64,000 bases of DNA from positions 62,001 through 126,000 of the forward strand of contig JAUVUZ010000002.1 of the NCBI GenBank assembly GCA_030604885.1, written 5' to 3'. The translations under genes were made by a program, and so were the position numbers. Shown here piece after piece: positions 1 to 15,209 of the stretch. Position 1 is the stretch's first letter; every line of letters starts with the position of its first letter. The DNA comes from Alphaproteobacteria bacterium. Its GTDB lineage: Bacteria; Pseudomonadota; Alphaproteobacteria; Rhodospirillales; Rhodospirillaceae. The notes beneath the pieces were generated by a model. It saw only the letters and a list, made by a program, of their open reading frames with translations, did not search any database and was not told the origin of the DNA.

Positions 1-315
1 GTGGCGCTGTTCGCCATCGGCGCCAGCCTCGCCGGGCGGCGCCTCGCCGACGGCCTGCCCCAGGTGGGCCTGATGGTGGGCTTCAAGCTGGCGGTGGCGC
101 CGCTCGCGGTGGCGGCGAGCATGGCGCTGTTCGGCGGCGGCGAGCGCCTCGTCGTGGGGGTGCTGCTGGCGGCGTTGCCGGTGGGCGGCAACTATTATCT
201 GCTGGCGCAGAATTCCGGCTTTTCCGGCGCGCGCGCCTCGTCGGCGATTCTCGTCTCCACCGCCATCGGCGTGGCGAGCTTCTCGGCGCTGGCGGTGGTG
301 CTGGCTAGCTCGTGA
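1..315 (+). CDS. AEC-family (auxin efflux carrier-like) transporter, C-terminal fragment
   Basis: This is the last 104 residues of a membrane permease; the gene begins before the window. The visible part is almost wholly hydrophobic, with about three membrane segments separated by short charged loops. The sequence GVLLAALPVGGNYYLLAQ followed by a final helix ending VLASS is typical of the C-terminal half of AEC permeases, which export or import small organic anions such as malonate. The substrate cannot be told from the fragment. The stop codon overlaps the stop of the convergent receiver-GGDEF gene by 11 bases. The family call rests on pattern recognition of a partial protein. Confidence 0.7.
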   Translation: MALFAIGASLAGRRLADGLPQVGLMVGFKLAVAPLAVAASMALFGGGERLVVGVLLAALPVGGNYYLLAQNSGFSGARASSAILVSTAIGVASFSALAVVLASS

Positions 316-1309
316 GGGTCTGGCTGTAGAGCGCGTAGCGGTCGCGGCCGAGCTGCTTGGCGAGATACATCGCCGCGTCGGCGTTTTCGATCAGTTGCAG
401 GGTGTGGCCGTCCGGCCCCGGGATGATCGAGGCGACGCCGAGGCTGACGGTGACGTGGCGCTCGGTGTCGGAGGCCGGGTGGGCGATGTTGAGGGCCTTC
501 ACCGCGTTGCGCATGCGCGTCACCACCGCCACCGCGCCCGCCTCGTCGGTCTCGGGGAGGATCGCCGAGAACTCCTCGCCGCCGTAGCGGGCGAGGGTGT
601 CCACATGGCGCATCAACGCCGCCGAGAGCGCCCACGCCACCTGCTTCAGGCAGTGGTCGCCGGCGATGTGGCCGAGGCGGTCGTTGTAGGCCTTGAAGTG
701 GTCGATGTCGGCCATGATCAGGGTGAGCGGCTTGCCGGTGCGCAGGCAGCGCCGCCACTCGTAGTCGAGGGTTTCGTCGAACGACAGGCGGTTGAAGATG
801 CCGGTGAGGCGGTCGGTGCGGGAGAGCACGCGGAGCTGCTCGTTGCGCTCCTGCAGCAGCGCCTGCAGGCGCTCCAGCTCGACGATCTTGGCGTCCAGCT
901 CGGCGGTCTTCTCCTCCAGCGCGCGGCGGTGGCGGTGGAGTTCGAGGAAGACGTTGATCTTGCTCTTGAGCACGTCGGCGTCGAGGGGCTTGGCGAGGTA
1001 GTCCACCGCGCCGCTGTCGTACCCGCGGAAGACGTGCTCGCGCTCGGTGCGGTTGGCGGTGACGAAAATGATCGGGATGTGGCGGGTGCGGCTGTTGCCG
1101 CGCATCAGCGCCGCGGTCTCGAAGCCGTCCATCTCCGGCATCTGCACGTCGAGCAGGGCGATCGCGAACTCGTGGGAGAGGGTCTTCGCCAGCGCCTCGT
1201 TGCCGGATTGCGCGGTGATGATGTTGAGGTTGGGGGCGGCGAGGAGGTTTTCGAGCGCGAACAGATTGTTCGGGTTGTCGTCGACGATCAGGATGTCCGC
1301 TTGCATCAT
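305..1309 (-). CDS. Receiver-GGDEF response regulator (diguanylate cyclase)
   Basis: A 334-residue cytoplasmic response regulator. Residues 1-125 are a receiver domain: the acidic pair is in ILIVDDN, the phospho-acceptor Asp is in LLDVQMPEMDG, and the conserved Lys is in YLAKPLD. A coiled-coil linker (about 125-165) leads to a GGDEF domain (about 170-330) with an intact GGEEF active site and an RxxD inhibitory site (RHVD) just upstream. It should therefore make c-di-GMP when phosphorylated, with product feedback. Its ATG overlaps the CheB stop (ATGA), so it is the last gene of the kinase-cheR-cheB operon and the likely output of the kinase. A second ATG one codon in is equally possible. Confidence 0.93.
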   Translation of the reverse strand: MMQADILIVDDNPNNLFALENLLAAPNLNIITAQSGNEALAKTLSHEFAIALLDVQMPEMDGFETAALMRGNSRTRHIPIIFVTANRTEREHVFRGYDSGAVDYLAKPLDADVLKSKINVFLELHRHRRALEEKTAELDAKIVELERLQALLQERNEQLRVLSRTDRLTGIFNRLSFDETLDYEWRRCLRTGKPLTLIMADIDHFKAYNDRLGHIAGDHCLKQVAWALSAALMRHVDTLARYGGEEFSAILPETDEAGAVAVVTRMRNAVKALNIAHPASDTERHVTVSLGVASIIPGPDGHTLQLIENADAAMYLAKQLGRDRYALYSQTLTS

Positions 1310-1875
1310 GCCCCCGGCGCCAGGGCCGCGAGGGCGGCGCCGATGTCCGCGGGCGGCAGCACCGCGTCCACCGCGCATGCGGCGAGCGCGGCCTTCGGCA
1401 TGATGTCGATCTCGGCGGTTTCGGGCGCCTGAACCATCGCCCGCCCTCCCATGCGCTTGATCGCGGCGAGACCAGCCGCCCCATCCGCGCTGGCCCCGGT
1501 CAAGATAACACCCGTGAGCGCGGAGCAGAAGACTTCTGCGGCGGTTTCCATCAAGACATCGATGGACGGGCGCGAATAATTCACCCGCTCCTCTCTCGAT
1601 AGACTGAAACGCAGCTCGGGTTCGACCATCAGATGAAAGTCCGCCGGGGCGACGAACACCACGCCGGGCAGGATCGGCTCCTTGTCCTCCGCCTCGCGCA
1701 CCGGCAGGCGGCAGCGGCGCTGGAAACGCTGCGCCAGGGTGTCGTCGGCGGTGGGGGCGATGTGCTGCACCACCATGATCGCCAATGGAAAATCGGCGGG
1801 CAGGGCCGCCAGCACGGTGCCCACCGCCTCGAGTCCCCCCGCCGAGGCGCCGATCGCCACCGCGCCGAACCTCAT
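1306..1875 (-). CDS. CheB-type protein-glutamate methylesterase, stand-alone catalytic domain
   Basis: 189 residues, only the methylesterase domain; the N-terminal receiver domain of classical CheB is absent. The catalytic triad is visible: Ser in GASAGG near the N-terminus, His in VVQHI, and Asp in TGASADGA near residue 150. Family knowledge: CheB removes methyl groups from glutamates of chemoreceptors, opposing CheR. Without a receiver it cannot be phosphorylated directly, so control must come from partners. The start overlaps the CheR stop by four bases and the stop overlaps the diguanylate cyclase start. No CheA, CheW or receptor is encoded beside it, so its natural substrate may be the hybrid kinase complex. 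Confidence 0.9.
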   Translation of the reverse strand: MRFGAVAIGASAGGLEAVGTVLAALPADFPLAIMVVQHIAPTADDTLAQRFQRRCRLPVREAEDKEPILPGVVFVAPADFHLMVEPELRFSLSREERVNYSRPSIDVLMETAAEVFCSALTGVILTGASADGAAGLAAIKRMGGRAMVQAPETAEIDIMPKAALAACAVDAVLPPADIGAALAALAPGA

Positions 1876-2734
1876 GGCTCCCCCTGCATGCCGAGGGCGC
1901 GGACATGGCGCTTGCGGTAGATTTTCTCCCGCGCGTCCACCACCTCGAAGGCGTCGGCGTGGGCGGAAAAGCGCAGGCTCTCCTTGGAGCCGAGGCAGAG
2001 GAAGCCGCCGTTGCAGAGGCTGTCGAGGAACAGCTTGATGACCTTTTCCTGCAAATCGTCGCCGAAATAGATCAGCACGTTGCGGCAGAAGATCATGTGC
2101 ATCTCGCCGAAGATGCCGTCGGTGACGAGGTTGTGGGGCGAGAACAGCATGGTCTTCTTGAGGTCGGCGGAGAGGGCCACCGAGTCGTATCCGGCGGTGT
2201 AGTAGTCGGCGAACGACGCGGTGCCTCCGGCCTTCTGGTAGTTGGTGGTGTATTGCCGCACCGCCTCGAGCGGATAGATGCCGCGCCGCGCGGTTTCGAG
2301 CACCGGCGGGTTGATGTCGGTGCCGTAGATCTGCGCCCGCGACAGCATCCCCTCCTCCTTGAGGAGGATCGCCATCGAGTAGACCTCCTGCCCGGCGGCG
2401 CAGCCCGCGTGCCACACCTTGATGAAGGGATAGGTCTTGAGGTGCGGCACCACCGTCTCGCGCACCGCGCGGTAGAAGTGGGGGTCGCGGAACATTTCGG
2501 TGACGTTGATGGAGAGCGCCGCCAGCACCTCGTCGAAGAACGGCGGGTCGTAGATCAGCCGGTGGATCATGTCGCAGAACGAGGCCAGCCGGTTGCGCGC
2601 GCGCACGTGGTCGAGGCGGCGCTTGATGTGGGCGCTGGCGTAGCCGCGGAAATCGTAGCCCGAACGCTGGTAGATCGCCTCCAGAAGCAGGCGGATCTCC
2701 AGGCGCTGGTTCTCCACGTCGGCCGGATCGGTGC

Positions 2735-2738
<4 letters not shown>
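1872..2738 (-). CDS. CheR-type protein-glutamate O-methyltransferase
   Basis: 288 residues, the usual length of CheR. The N-terminal helical domain (about 1-80) contains the run HIKRRLDHVRAR. The SAM-binding domain follows with INVTEMFRDP, the glycine loop VWHAGCAAGQEVYS and the conserved IFCRNVLIYF. It should methylate glutamates using S-adenosylmethionine. The start is fixed by the ATGA overlap with the stop of the hybrid kinase upstream. It is paired with a receiver-less CheB, a hybrid kinase and a diguanylate cyclase rather than a full chemotaxis operon, so it probably acts in an adaptation system for that kinase. That role is inference. Confidence 0.92.
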
Positions 2739-6826
<4,088 letters not shown>

Positions 6827-6845
6827 CCAGGCCCCCCCAATCCCC

Positions 6846-6897
6846 TTCATCCTTTCGGAGGATGAAGATTCCCCCGGGGCTTCTGCGGCCCCGGGGC
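6846..6897 (-). other. Two hairpins in the leader of the hybrid kinase gene
   Basis: On the minus strand the leader contains a GC hairpin (arms of about 9 bp, 6872-6897) followed by a second hairpin with 7-bp arms TTCATCC/GGATGAA (6847-6867). The second hairpin embeds the AGG and the alternative upstream ATG at 6848-6850. The arms are seen directly. Any effect on translation or start choice is inference. Confidence 0.4.
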
Positions 6898-7050
6898 TAA
6901 CATACCGCTTCCCCGGGGGCGGCGGCAACAGGCTCCGGCGGTTTCCCGCGTCCTCCGGTGGTATGAAGTTTTCGCCTCCGGGGCGGCGGCGAAATCGCCG
7001 GGTGCGCGGCGCGGCGAAATCCGCTATTCCCTCCTCGAAAGGAGACCGCC

Positions 7051-7515
7051 ATGACCCAAGACACCGACAGCCTGACCCAGCTCGGCCGCGCCGCCGCCGC
7101 CGCCGCCCGCCCCGAGGACGCGGTGCTGGAGCGGGTGCCGTGGACCGGCGACGACCAACCCCGCACCGTGGTGCGGTTCGTCTGCCCCGAGTTCACCTCG
7201 CTCTGCCCGGTCACCGGCCAACCCGACTTTGCGCATCTGGTGATCGACTACGTGCCGTCGCGCTGGCTGGTGGAGTCGAAATCCCTGAAGCTGTTCCTGC
7301 AATCGTTCCGCAACCACGGCGCGTTCCACGAAAGCTGCACGGTGATGGTGGCCCGCCGCCTGGTGGAGACCCTCGACCCCGCGTGGCTGCGCATCGGCGG
7401 CTACTGGTATCCGCGCGGCGGCATTCCCATCGACGTGTTCTGGCAGACCGGCGCGCCGCCCGAGGGGGTGTGGGTGCCCGACCAGGGCGTGCCGCCCTAT
7501 CGCGGCCGCGGCTGA
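7051..7515 (+). CDS. queF: NADPH-dependent 7-cyano-7-deazaguanine reductase (QueF)
   Basis: 154 residues, the length of the short (type I, unimodular) QueF. It reduces preQ0 to preQ1 in queuosine biosynthesis in the cytoplasm. The thioimide-forming Cys lies in [13 protein letters not shown], and the family signature [20 protein letters not shown]-type region is complete, as is the [16 protein letters not shown]-type C-terminal motif. A strong Shine-Dalgarno (AAAGGAGA) precedes the ATG. It is divergent from the kinase operon. No other queuosine gene is in the window, and I see no preQ1 riboswitch in the leader. Confidence 0.96.
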   Translation: MTQDTDSLTQLGRAAAAAARPEDAVLERVPWTGDDQPRTVVRFVCPEFTSLCPVTGQPDFAHLVIDYVPSRWLVESKSLKLFLQSFRNHGAFHESCTVMVARRLVETLDPAWLRIGGYWYPRGGIPIDVFWQTGAPPEGVWVPDQGVPPYRGRG

Positions 7516-7574
7516 TTGACCGCGCCCCCGGCGTCTCCCATGTGTTGAAGGCATGGGAGTCACCGGGAGCCGCC

Positions 7575-7979
7575 ATGGATTTCGCCACCGCCGTCCGCCT
7601 CTGCCTGCGCAAGTACGTGGATTTCTCGGGTCGCGCCGCGCGGCCCGAGTTCTGGTGGTGGGCGCTCGCCTACTTCGGCGGCGTGACCGTCGCCGCGGTG
7701 TTCGACGTCGCCGCCTTCCGCCGCTCCGACGCGCTGTTCTCGGCGCTGTTCGCGCTGGCGGTGTTCCTGCCCACGGTGGCGGTGACGGCGCGGCGCCTGC
7801 ACGACACCGGGCGCTCGGGCTGGTGGCAGCTGCTGTGGCTGATCCCGATCCTCGGGCAGCTGGTGGTGCTCTACTGGCTGGTCTCCCCGGGCGACCCCGG
7901 CCCCAACCGCTTCGGCCCCGATCCCCGCCAACCCGCCGCCCTCGGCGACGCCCCGTTCGTCGATCCGCCGGGAACGTGA
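7575..7979 (+). CDS. DUF805 family small membrane protein
   Basis: 134 residues with three to four hydrophobic segments. The DUF805 hallmarks are present: YVDFSGRAARPEFWWWAL near the N-terminus, then TARRLHDTGRSGWWQLL and LIPILGQLVVLYWLVSPGDPGPN. These are inner-membrane proteins of unknown function, related to YhaH/YhaI of E. coli. The gene starts 59 bases after queF on the same strand and may share its transcript. The GGGAG six bases before the ATG is an adequate ribosome site. Confidence 0.92.
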   Translation: MDFATAVRLCLRKYVDFSGRAARPEFWWWALAYFGGVTVAAVFDVAAFRRSDALFSALFALAVFLPTVAVTARRLHDTGRSGWWQLLWLIPILGQLVVLYWLVSPGDPGPNRFGPDPRQPAALGDAPFVDPPGT

Positions 7980-8063
7980 TTCCGCCCATTTTTCCTTGAC
8001 GCGCCGCCCCACGCGGGAGGATGACCGGACGGGGCCGCTTCCGGTCCGGCGGAGGCGCGTGCG

Positions 8064-8381
8064 ATGGACGGCTACTTCCTCACCTTCTTCACCCAGCAGA
8101 ACCGCACCCACGAGGGCGTGCCGCTCGCCGAGTGGCTGGTGGCGCGGGCGCGGGAGATCGGCGTGCGCGGCGCCACCGTGATCCCCGGTCGCGAGGGCTT
8201 CGGCGACGACGGCCGCTTCCACTCCGACGGGTTCTTCGACATGGAGGATCGGCCGATTCAGGTCGAGATGGTCCTCGCCGACGCCGAGTGCGACCGGCTG
8301 TTGGCCGAGATCGCCGCCCGGCGGCTCCGCATCTTCTACACCCGCTCGCGGGTCGAGTTCGGGCACACGTCCGGCTCCTGA
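8064..8381 (+). CDS. DUF190 family PII-like protein
   Basis: 105 residues. The opening MDGYFLTFFTQQNRTHEGVPLAEWLV, central ARAREIGVRGATVIPGREGFG and later EMVLADAECDRLLAEI match DUF190, a family with a PII-like ferredoxin fold often found beside crcB fluoride channels. Here no crcB is present; the next gene is a DUF554 membrane protein 36 bases downstream. A GGAGG about nine bases upstream supports the start. The role is unknown; a nucleotide-sensing regulator is the usual guess for PII-like folds. Confidence 0.82.
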   Translation: MDGYFLTFFTQQNRTHEGVPLAEWLVARAREIGVRGATVIPGREGFGDDGRFHSDGFFDMEDRPIQVEMVLADAECDRLLAEIAARRLRIFYTRSRVEFGHTSGS

Positions 8382-8417
8382 CTCGCGTCGCGGCCAGCAA
8401 CGACAAGGTGGTTTTTC

Positions 8418-9131
8418 ATGGTCGGTCCCGCTCTCAACGGTGCGGCGCTGGTGTTCGGCAGCCTGCTCGGCGCCGCCATCGGTCCCGGGCTGAACAAGAC
8501 TCTGCGCCAGCAGATCCCCCTCGTGTTCGGGGTGTCGGCAATGGGGATCGGCGTGACGATGACGATCAAGGTCCACGCGTTCGCGCCGGTGATCCTGGCG
8601 CTGATCCTGGGCGCGGTGGTCGGCATCCTGGTGCGGGTGGAGGACCGGGTGCAGCGGCTGTCCGCCCGCGCGCGCAAGCTGGTGGAGCGGGTGGCGCGCC
8701 CCGCCGAGGGCGTCGGGCAGGAGGAGTTCCTCGACCGTTTCGTCGCCCTGGCGGTGCTGTTCTGCGTCAGCGGCATGGGCGTCTACGGGTCGCTCGCCGA
8801 GGGGATGACCGGGGACTATTCGCTGCTGGTGCTGAAGTCGATTCTCGATTTCTTCACCGCGCTGATCTTCGCCTCGTCGCTCGGCTACGCGGTGTGCCTG
8901 CTGGCGCTGCCGCAGTTCGCGGTGCAGGCGACGCTGTTCTTCGGCGCGGCGCAGATCGTACCGCTCGCGACCCCGGAGATGATGGCGGATTTCTCGGCCT
9001 GCGGTGGCCTCATCATGCTCGCCACGGGCTTCCGCATCTGCGGCATCAAGCCGTTCCCGGTGGCCGACATGATCCCGGCGTTGCTGCTGGTGATGCCGCT
9101 GTCGTGGGGCTGGAACCTGCTGCTGGGCTGA
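8418..9131 (+). CDS. DUF554 family membrane protein (YdfK-like)
   Basis: 237 residues with about six membrane segments. It begins with GPALNGAALVFGSLLGAAIG and has the family features of a conserved glycine-rich first helix, an internal AVLFCVSGMGVYGS segment and a C-terminal DMIPALLLVMPLSW helix. Members are possible transporters of unknown substrate. The ATG has AAGGTGG six bases upstream. It follows the DUF190 gene closely and ends two bases before the stop of the convergent MBL-fold gene, so these two small genes probably form one transcript. Confidence 0.88.
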   Translation: MVGPALNGAALVFGSLLGAAIGPGLNKTLRQQIPLVFGVSAMGIGVTMTIKVHAFAPVILALILGAVVGILVRVEDRVQRLSARARKLVERVARPAEGVGQEEFLDRFVALAVLFCVSGMGVYGSLAEGMTGDYSLLVLKSILDFFTALIFASSLGYAVCLLALPQFAVQATLFFGAAQIVPLATPEMMADFSACGGLIMLATGFRICGIKPFPVADMIPALLLVMPLSWGWNLLLG

Positions 9132-9133
9132 GC

Positions 9134-9970
9134 CTAGAACTCCAGCACGTCGCCCGCCATCGGTGTCAGCACGCGGGAGCCGAGGGCCTCGCGCATGAAC
9201 TCGGTGGCGGGGCCGCCGGAGCAGTGGCAGGGCATCACGAAGCCGACGTTCCAATCCACCAGCGCGCGGGCGGTTTCCTCCAGCCGGGCCTCCGACGCGG
9301 CGTTGAGGTGGAAGCCGCCGATCAGCCCGGCGACGCGGTGCTCGCCGGTGACGCGGCGCGCCTGGTGCACGGTGTTGACCAGCCCGGCGTGGGCGCAGCC
9401 GGTCACCACCACCAGCCCCTTGTCGGTGAGGAACCACAGGGACTGGTCGTCGGGGATGTCGTCCGGGGTCTTGCCCTCGGGGTCGAGGAAGAACGGGCCG
9501 CCCACGTCCTCGTAGGGGGTGGCGCGGGGAATCTGGCCGGTGGTGCCGACATCGGGCACCAGCTCCATGGGCGCGACGCTGGCGCAGGCGCGCTGCGGCG
9601 GCAGGCCGCGGATCGCCGCGGCGCACGCGGGCGCCATGCCGATGGCGCGGACGTTGCCGGGGCGCACGCTGTAGCGTTCGCGGAACACCTCGGGGTGGAA
9701 CACCGCCATCAGCGCGTGGTTGTGGGCCAGCACCTGGTCGACCGCGCCGGTGTGGTCGTAGTGGCCGTGGCTGAGCACCAGGAAATGCGCGGCGCCGAGG
9801 TCGATGTTGAGGCGGCAGGCGTTGGCCACCAGGGCGGTGCCCTGGCCGGTGTCGAAGAGGAGCGGGCCGTGCGGCGTGTCGATCCAGAAGGCCAGCCCGT
9901 GCTCCGCCGCGAAGCCGTCGCGGGCGGCGTTCTCCACCAGAACCGTCACGGAAAAGCGCGATCCGGCCAT
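9134..9970 (-). CDS. MBL-fold metallo-hydrolase (COG1237-like)
   Basis: 278 residues. The metal-binding motif SHGHYDHTGA lies near residue 80, and later metal ligands sit in VVVTGCAHAGLVN and GGFHL, ending with the C-terminal PCHCSG. Overall it resembles the dihydropterin/methanopterin-related MBL subgroup, but substrate cannot be assigned. The start is at the second visible Met region: GAGGAGG sits five bases before the ATG at 9968-9970, better than the upstream in-frame Met. It is divergent from thiC and convergent with the DUF554 gene. Confidence 0.88.
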   Translation of the reverse strand: MAGSRFSVTVLVENAARDGFAAEHGLAFWIDTPHGPLLFDTGQGTALVANACRLNIDLGAAHFLVLSHGHYDHTGAVDQVLAHNHALMAVFHPEVFRERYSVRPGNVRAIGMAPACAAAIRGLPPQRACASVAPMELVPDVGTTGQIPRATPYEDVGGPFFLDPEGKTPDDIPDDQSLWFLTDKGLVVVTGCAHAGLVNTVHQARRVTGEHRVAGLIGGFHLNAASEARLEETARALVDWNVGFVMPCHCSGGPATEFMREALGSRVLTPMAGDVLEF

Positions 9971-10060
9971 GCCGTCCTCCTCATATGCGTGCATTCTCAA
10001 CAAACCATGCGCGTCCCCGTTTCGTCCACTTGAATCCCAGGCAACCGGAAGGTTTTGTCT

Positions 10061-10089
10061 TTGACAAACGTCGGCTGCCGCCGCAGGGT
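10061..10089 (+). promoter_or_regulatory. Candidate thiC promoter
   Basis: A perfect -35 hexamer TTGACA at 10061-10066 precedes the TPP riboswitch. The -10 at a 17-base spacing (CAGGGT) is poor, so only the -35 element is convincing. Its position just before the aptamer fits a riboswitch-carrying leader. Confidence 0.4.
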
Positions 10090-10096
10090 TGCGTCA

Positions 10097-12207
<2,111 letters not shown>

Positions 12208-12297
12208 GGGAGGGGTCCTTGCGTGCGTGCGGGGAAGGCGGCGGCCCGGGACCCGGACCGCCGAATCAGATTTCCCTAATATACACGACCGCCCGGT

Positions 12298-13563
12298 TCA
12301 GTCCAGGTCTTCGATCATCTGCCGGGTGACCAGCACCACGCCGCCCTCCGAGCGGTAGAAGCGTTTGCCGTCCAGCTCCGCGTCGACGCCGATTTCCATT
12401 CCCTGGGGGATGTGGGTGCCCTGGGCGACGATCGCTTTCTTCACCACCGCGTGGCGGCCGATGTCGCAATCGGGCAGGATCACCGAGTCCTCCACCAGCG
12501 AATGGGAATTGACGCGCACGTTGTTGGAGATCAGCGAGCCGCGCACCGTGCCGCCCGAGACGATGCACCCGGCGCCGATCACGGAATCGAGGGCGACGCC
12601 GCGGCGGTCGTCGTCGTCGAACACGAACTTGGCGGGCGGCCGCTGCTCCTGGGTGGTCCAGATCGGCCAGTCCGGGTCGTAGAGGTCGAGGTCGGGGGTG
12701 ACGCTGGTGAGGTCGAGGTTGGCCTCCCAATAGGCGTCCACGGTGCCGACGTCGCGCCAGTAGGGTTCCACCTGCGGGCCGGCGCGCACGCAGCTGTCGG
12801 CGAAGCGGTGGGCGAACAGGCGCGAGCGGCCCACCAGGCTCGGCAGCATGTCCTTGCCGAAATCGCGGCTGGAGCCTTGGGTTCCGGCGTCGCGGATGAG
12901 CTGCTGGAACAGGAAGTCGGCGTTGAAGATGTAGATGCCCATGGAGGCGAAGGCGATGTCCGGGTTGCCCGGGATCGACGCCGGGTTGGCGGGTTTCTCC
13001 ATGAACTCGACGATCTGCTCGTTCTCGTCCACCTTCACCACGCCGAACGACGAGGCCAGCCCGATCGGCACCTCGACGCACGCCACCGTCGCCTCGGCGC
13101 GGCGTTCGATGTGCTGGGCGAGCATCTTCGAATAGTCCTGCTTGTAGACGTGGTCGCCCGCCAGCACGAGGATGTAGGTGGGGTTGATTTCCTTCAGCAG
13201 GTCCATGTTCTGGTACACCGCGTCGGCGGTGCCGCGATACCAGCTTTCGTCGGCGGTCTGCTGCTGGGCGGGCCAGATTTCGATGAACTCCTGCAACTCG
13301 GACTTGAGGAACCCCCAGCCGCGCTGCACATGCTGGATCAGGTGGTGGGAGCGGTATTGGGTCGGCACCGCCACCTTGCGGATGCCCGAGTGGATGCAGT
13401 TGGACAGCGGGAAGTCGATGATGCGGAACTTGCCCGCGAAGTGGATCGCGGGCTTGGCGACGGCGTCGGTGAGGTCCATCAGGCGGCTGCCGCGCCCCCC
13501 CGCGAGAACCAGCGCGAGGGTGTTCTTCAACGAGGTATTGAGGTCGCGTTGACTGGTATCCAT
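12298..13563 (-). CDS. glgC: Glucose-1-phosphate adenylyltransferase (ADP-glucose pyrophosphorylase)
   Basis: 421 residues, the family length. It makes ADP-glucose from glucose-1-phosphate and ATP, the committed step of glycogen synthesis. The nucleotide-binding LALVLAGGRGSRLMDLT, the catalytic region WYRGTADAVYQN, the LAGDHVYKQDY metal site and EPYWRDVGTVDAYWEANLDL are all intact, followed by a C-terminal left-handed beta helix. The start at 13561-13563 has GGGGAGG upstream; longer in-frame starts exist but lack one. It is divergent from glgA-glgP across 190 bases, so the two arms of the cluster could share control from that gap. Confidence 0.97.
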   Translation of the reverse strand: MDTSQRDLNTSLKNTLALVLAGGRGSRLMDLTDAVAKPAIHFAGKFRIIDFPLSNCIHSGIRKVAVPTQYRSHHLIQHVQRGWGFLKSELQEFIEIWPAQQQTADESWYRGTADAVYQNMDLLKEINPTYILVLAGDHVYKQDYSKMLAQHIERRAEATVACVEVPIGLASSFGVVKVDENEQIVEFMEKPANPASIPGNPDIAFASMGIYIFNADFLFQQLIRDAGTQGSSRDFGKDMLPSLVGRSRLFAHRFADSCVRAGPQVEPYWRDVGTVDAYWEANLDLTSVTPDLDLYDPDWPIWTTQEQRPPAKFVFDDDDRRGVALDSVIGAGCIVSGGTVRGSLISNNVRVNSHSLVEDSVILPDCDIGRHAVVKKAIVAQGTHIPQGMEIGVDAELDGKRFYRSEGGVVLVTRQMIEDLD

Positions 13564-13753
13564 TGAGCGTCCTCCCCGTGGCGTGATCCGTGGTTTCGAC
13601 ATTGAAGGTATGTCATCGCCGCAAGGCCGCAAAGGGAAAACCGGGAAATTTCGGGACGATGCAACCCAGACGAAACCGCCTTTGGACTACTGCGGGCGCG
13701 GCCGCTGTGCCATAGTCCGAAGAGTTTCAGGCCTTGAGGAAGTGCAAACGCGA

Positions 13754-15202
13754 ATGAAAATCCTGTTCGTCTCCGGGGAGGTCTATCCGCTCGCGAAGAC
13801 CGGCGGTCTGGCCGACGTGGTGGGCGCCCTGCCCAAGGCCTTCCGCAGTCTCGGCGACGAGGCGCGGGTGATGCTGCCCGGGTATCCGGAGGCGATGGCG
13901 AAGGTGACCGACGTGCGCGCGCCGCTGCCGCTCGCCGACGCGATGGGCTACGGCTCGGCGCGGATCGTCCCGGCGCGCATGCCCGACAGCAACCTCGAGG
14001 TGTTTCTGGTGGATTGCCCCGAGGCCTTCGCCCGCCCCGGCGGCCCCTACCAGGACGCCGACGGCCGCGACTGGCCCGACAACCCGCGCCGCTTCGCCCT
14101 GCTCTCCCGCGCCGCGGCGCTGATGGGCGTGGGCGGCGGCCTGGCGGGCTGGCAGCCCGACATCGTCCACGCCCACGACTGGCAGACCGGCCTGGTGCCG
14201 GTGTACCTGCGGCAGTGGGGCGGGCGGACGGCGGGTTCGGTGTTCACCATCCACAACCTCCATTACCAGGGGGTGTTTCCGCCCGCGGTGCTGGGCGAGG
14301 TGGGGGCGGACCCGGCGCTCTACCACGTCGACGCCCTCGAATACTGGGGCAACGTCAGCCTGCTGAAGGCGGGGCTGGTGTTCGCCGACTACCTCACCAC
14401 CGTCAGCCCCACCTACGCGCGGGAAATCCAGACCGAGGGCTTCGGCTACGGCCTCGACGGCGTGGTGCGCGCCCGCGCCGCCACCTTGCGCGGCATCCTC
14501 AACGGCATCGACCAGGAGATCTGGAATCCGGCCGCCGACCCGGCGATCGCGCAACCTTATTCGGCCGCCGACGTTAGCGGAAAGGCGCGCTGCAAGGCGG
14601 CGCTCCAGGCGGCGGCGGGGCTGCTGCCGGATGCGGGGGCGCCGCTCCTCGGGCTTCTCGGGCGGCTGGTGTGGCAGAAGGGCATCGACATCGTGCTGGG
14701 CGCGTTGCCGGAGATCGTCGACATGGGGTTCCAGGTGGTGATCCAGGGCGCGGGCGAGCCGGGGCTGGAGGCCCGCTGCCGCGAGGCGGCGGCGGTGTTC
14801 GCGGGCAAGGTGTCCGCCCACATCGGCTACGACGAAACCTTCGCCCACGTGATCGAGGCGGGGGCCGACATGTTCGCGGTGCCCTCGCGCTTCGAACCCT
14901 GCGGCCTCACCCAGATGTACGCCCTGCGCTACGGCACCCTGCCGGTGGTGCGCCGCACCGGCGGCCTCGCCGACAGCGTCGCCGACGTGGACGAATCCCC
15001 CGACGGCACCGGCTTCGTCTTCGACGGCGAAACCCCCGCCGACTTCCTCGCCGCGCTGATCCGCGCCCGCGAGCTTTACGACCGCCCCGCCGCCTGGGCC
15101 GAGGTTCGCGCCCGCGGCATGACCAAGGATTTCACCTGGCGCGCCGCCGCGGTGCGCTATCGCGAGGTTTACGAGTCCGTTCTGAGGGCCAGAAGAGGGT
15201 AG
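13754..15202 (+). CDS. glgA: Glycogen synthase (ADP-glucose type, GT5)
   Basis: 482 residues. It adds glucose from ADP-glucose to the growing glucan. The N-terminal substrate loop KTGGLADVVGALP is complete, as are VHAHDWQTGL, the C-terminal GLLGRLVWQKGID and the EPCGLTQMYALRYGT motif with the catalytic Glu. I start at the ATG at 13754; an in-frame GTG twelve bases earlier sits too close to the TGAGGAA element. It is followed by glgP after 7 bases, so the two are certainly co-transcribed. Confidence 0.97.
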   Translation: MKILFVSGEVYPLAKTGGLADVVGALPKAFRSLGDEARVMLPGYPEAMAKVTDVRAPLPLADAMGYGSARIVPARMPDSNLEVFLVDCPEAFARPGGPYQDADGRDWPDNPRRFALLSRAAALMGVGGGLAGWQPDIVHAHDWQTGLVPVYLRQWGGRTAGSVFTIHNLHYQGVFPPAVLGEVGADPALYHVDALEYWGNVSLLKAGLVFADYLTTVSPTYAREIQTEGFGYGLDGVVRARAATLRGILNGIDQEIWNPAADPAIAQPYSAADVSGKARCKAALQAAAGLLPDAGAPLLGLLGRLVWQKGIDIVLGALPEIVDMGFQVVIQGAGEPGLEARCREAAAVFAGKVSAHIGYDETFAHVIEAGADMFAVPSRFEPCGLTQMYALRYGTLPVVRRTGGLADSVADVDESPDGTGFVFDGETPADFLAALIRARELYDRPAAWAEVRARGMTKDFTWRAAAVRYREVYESVLRARRG

Positions 15203-15209
15203 GAAAGCC

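Noticed and set aside
6898-7050. preQ1 riboswitch before queF
   Set aside because: I looked for the short C-rich stem with an A-rich tail next to the ribosome site and did not see it.
13684-13718. Inverted repeat GGACTA..TAGTCC between glgC and glgA
   Set aside because: Six-base arms with a 23-base gap are expected by chance, and the spacing does not fit a promoter or a known operator.
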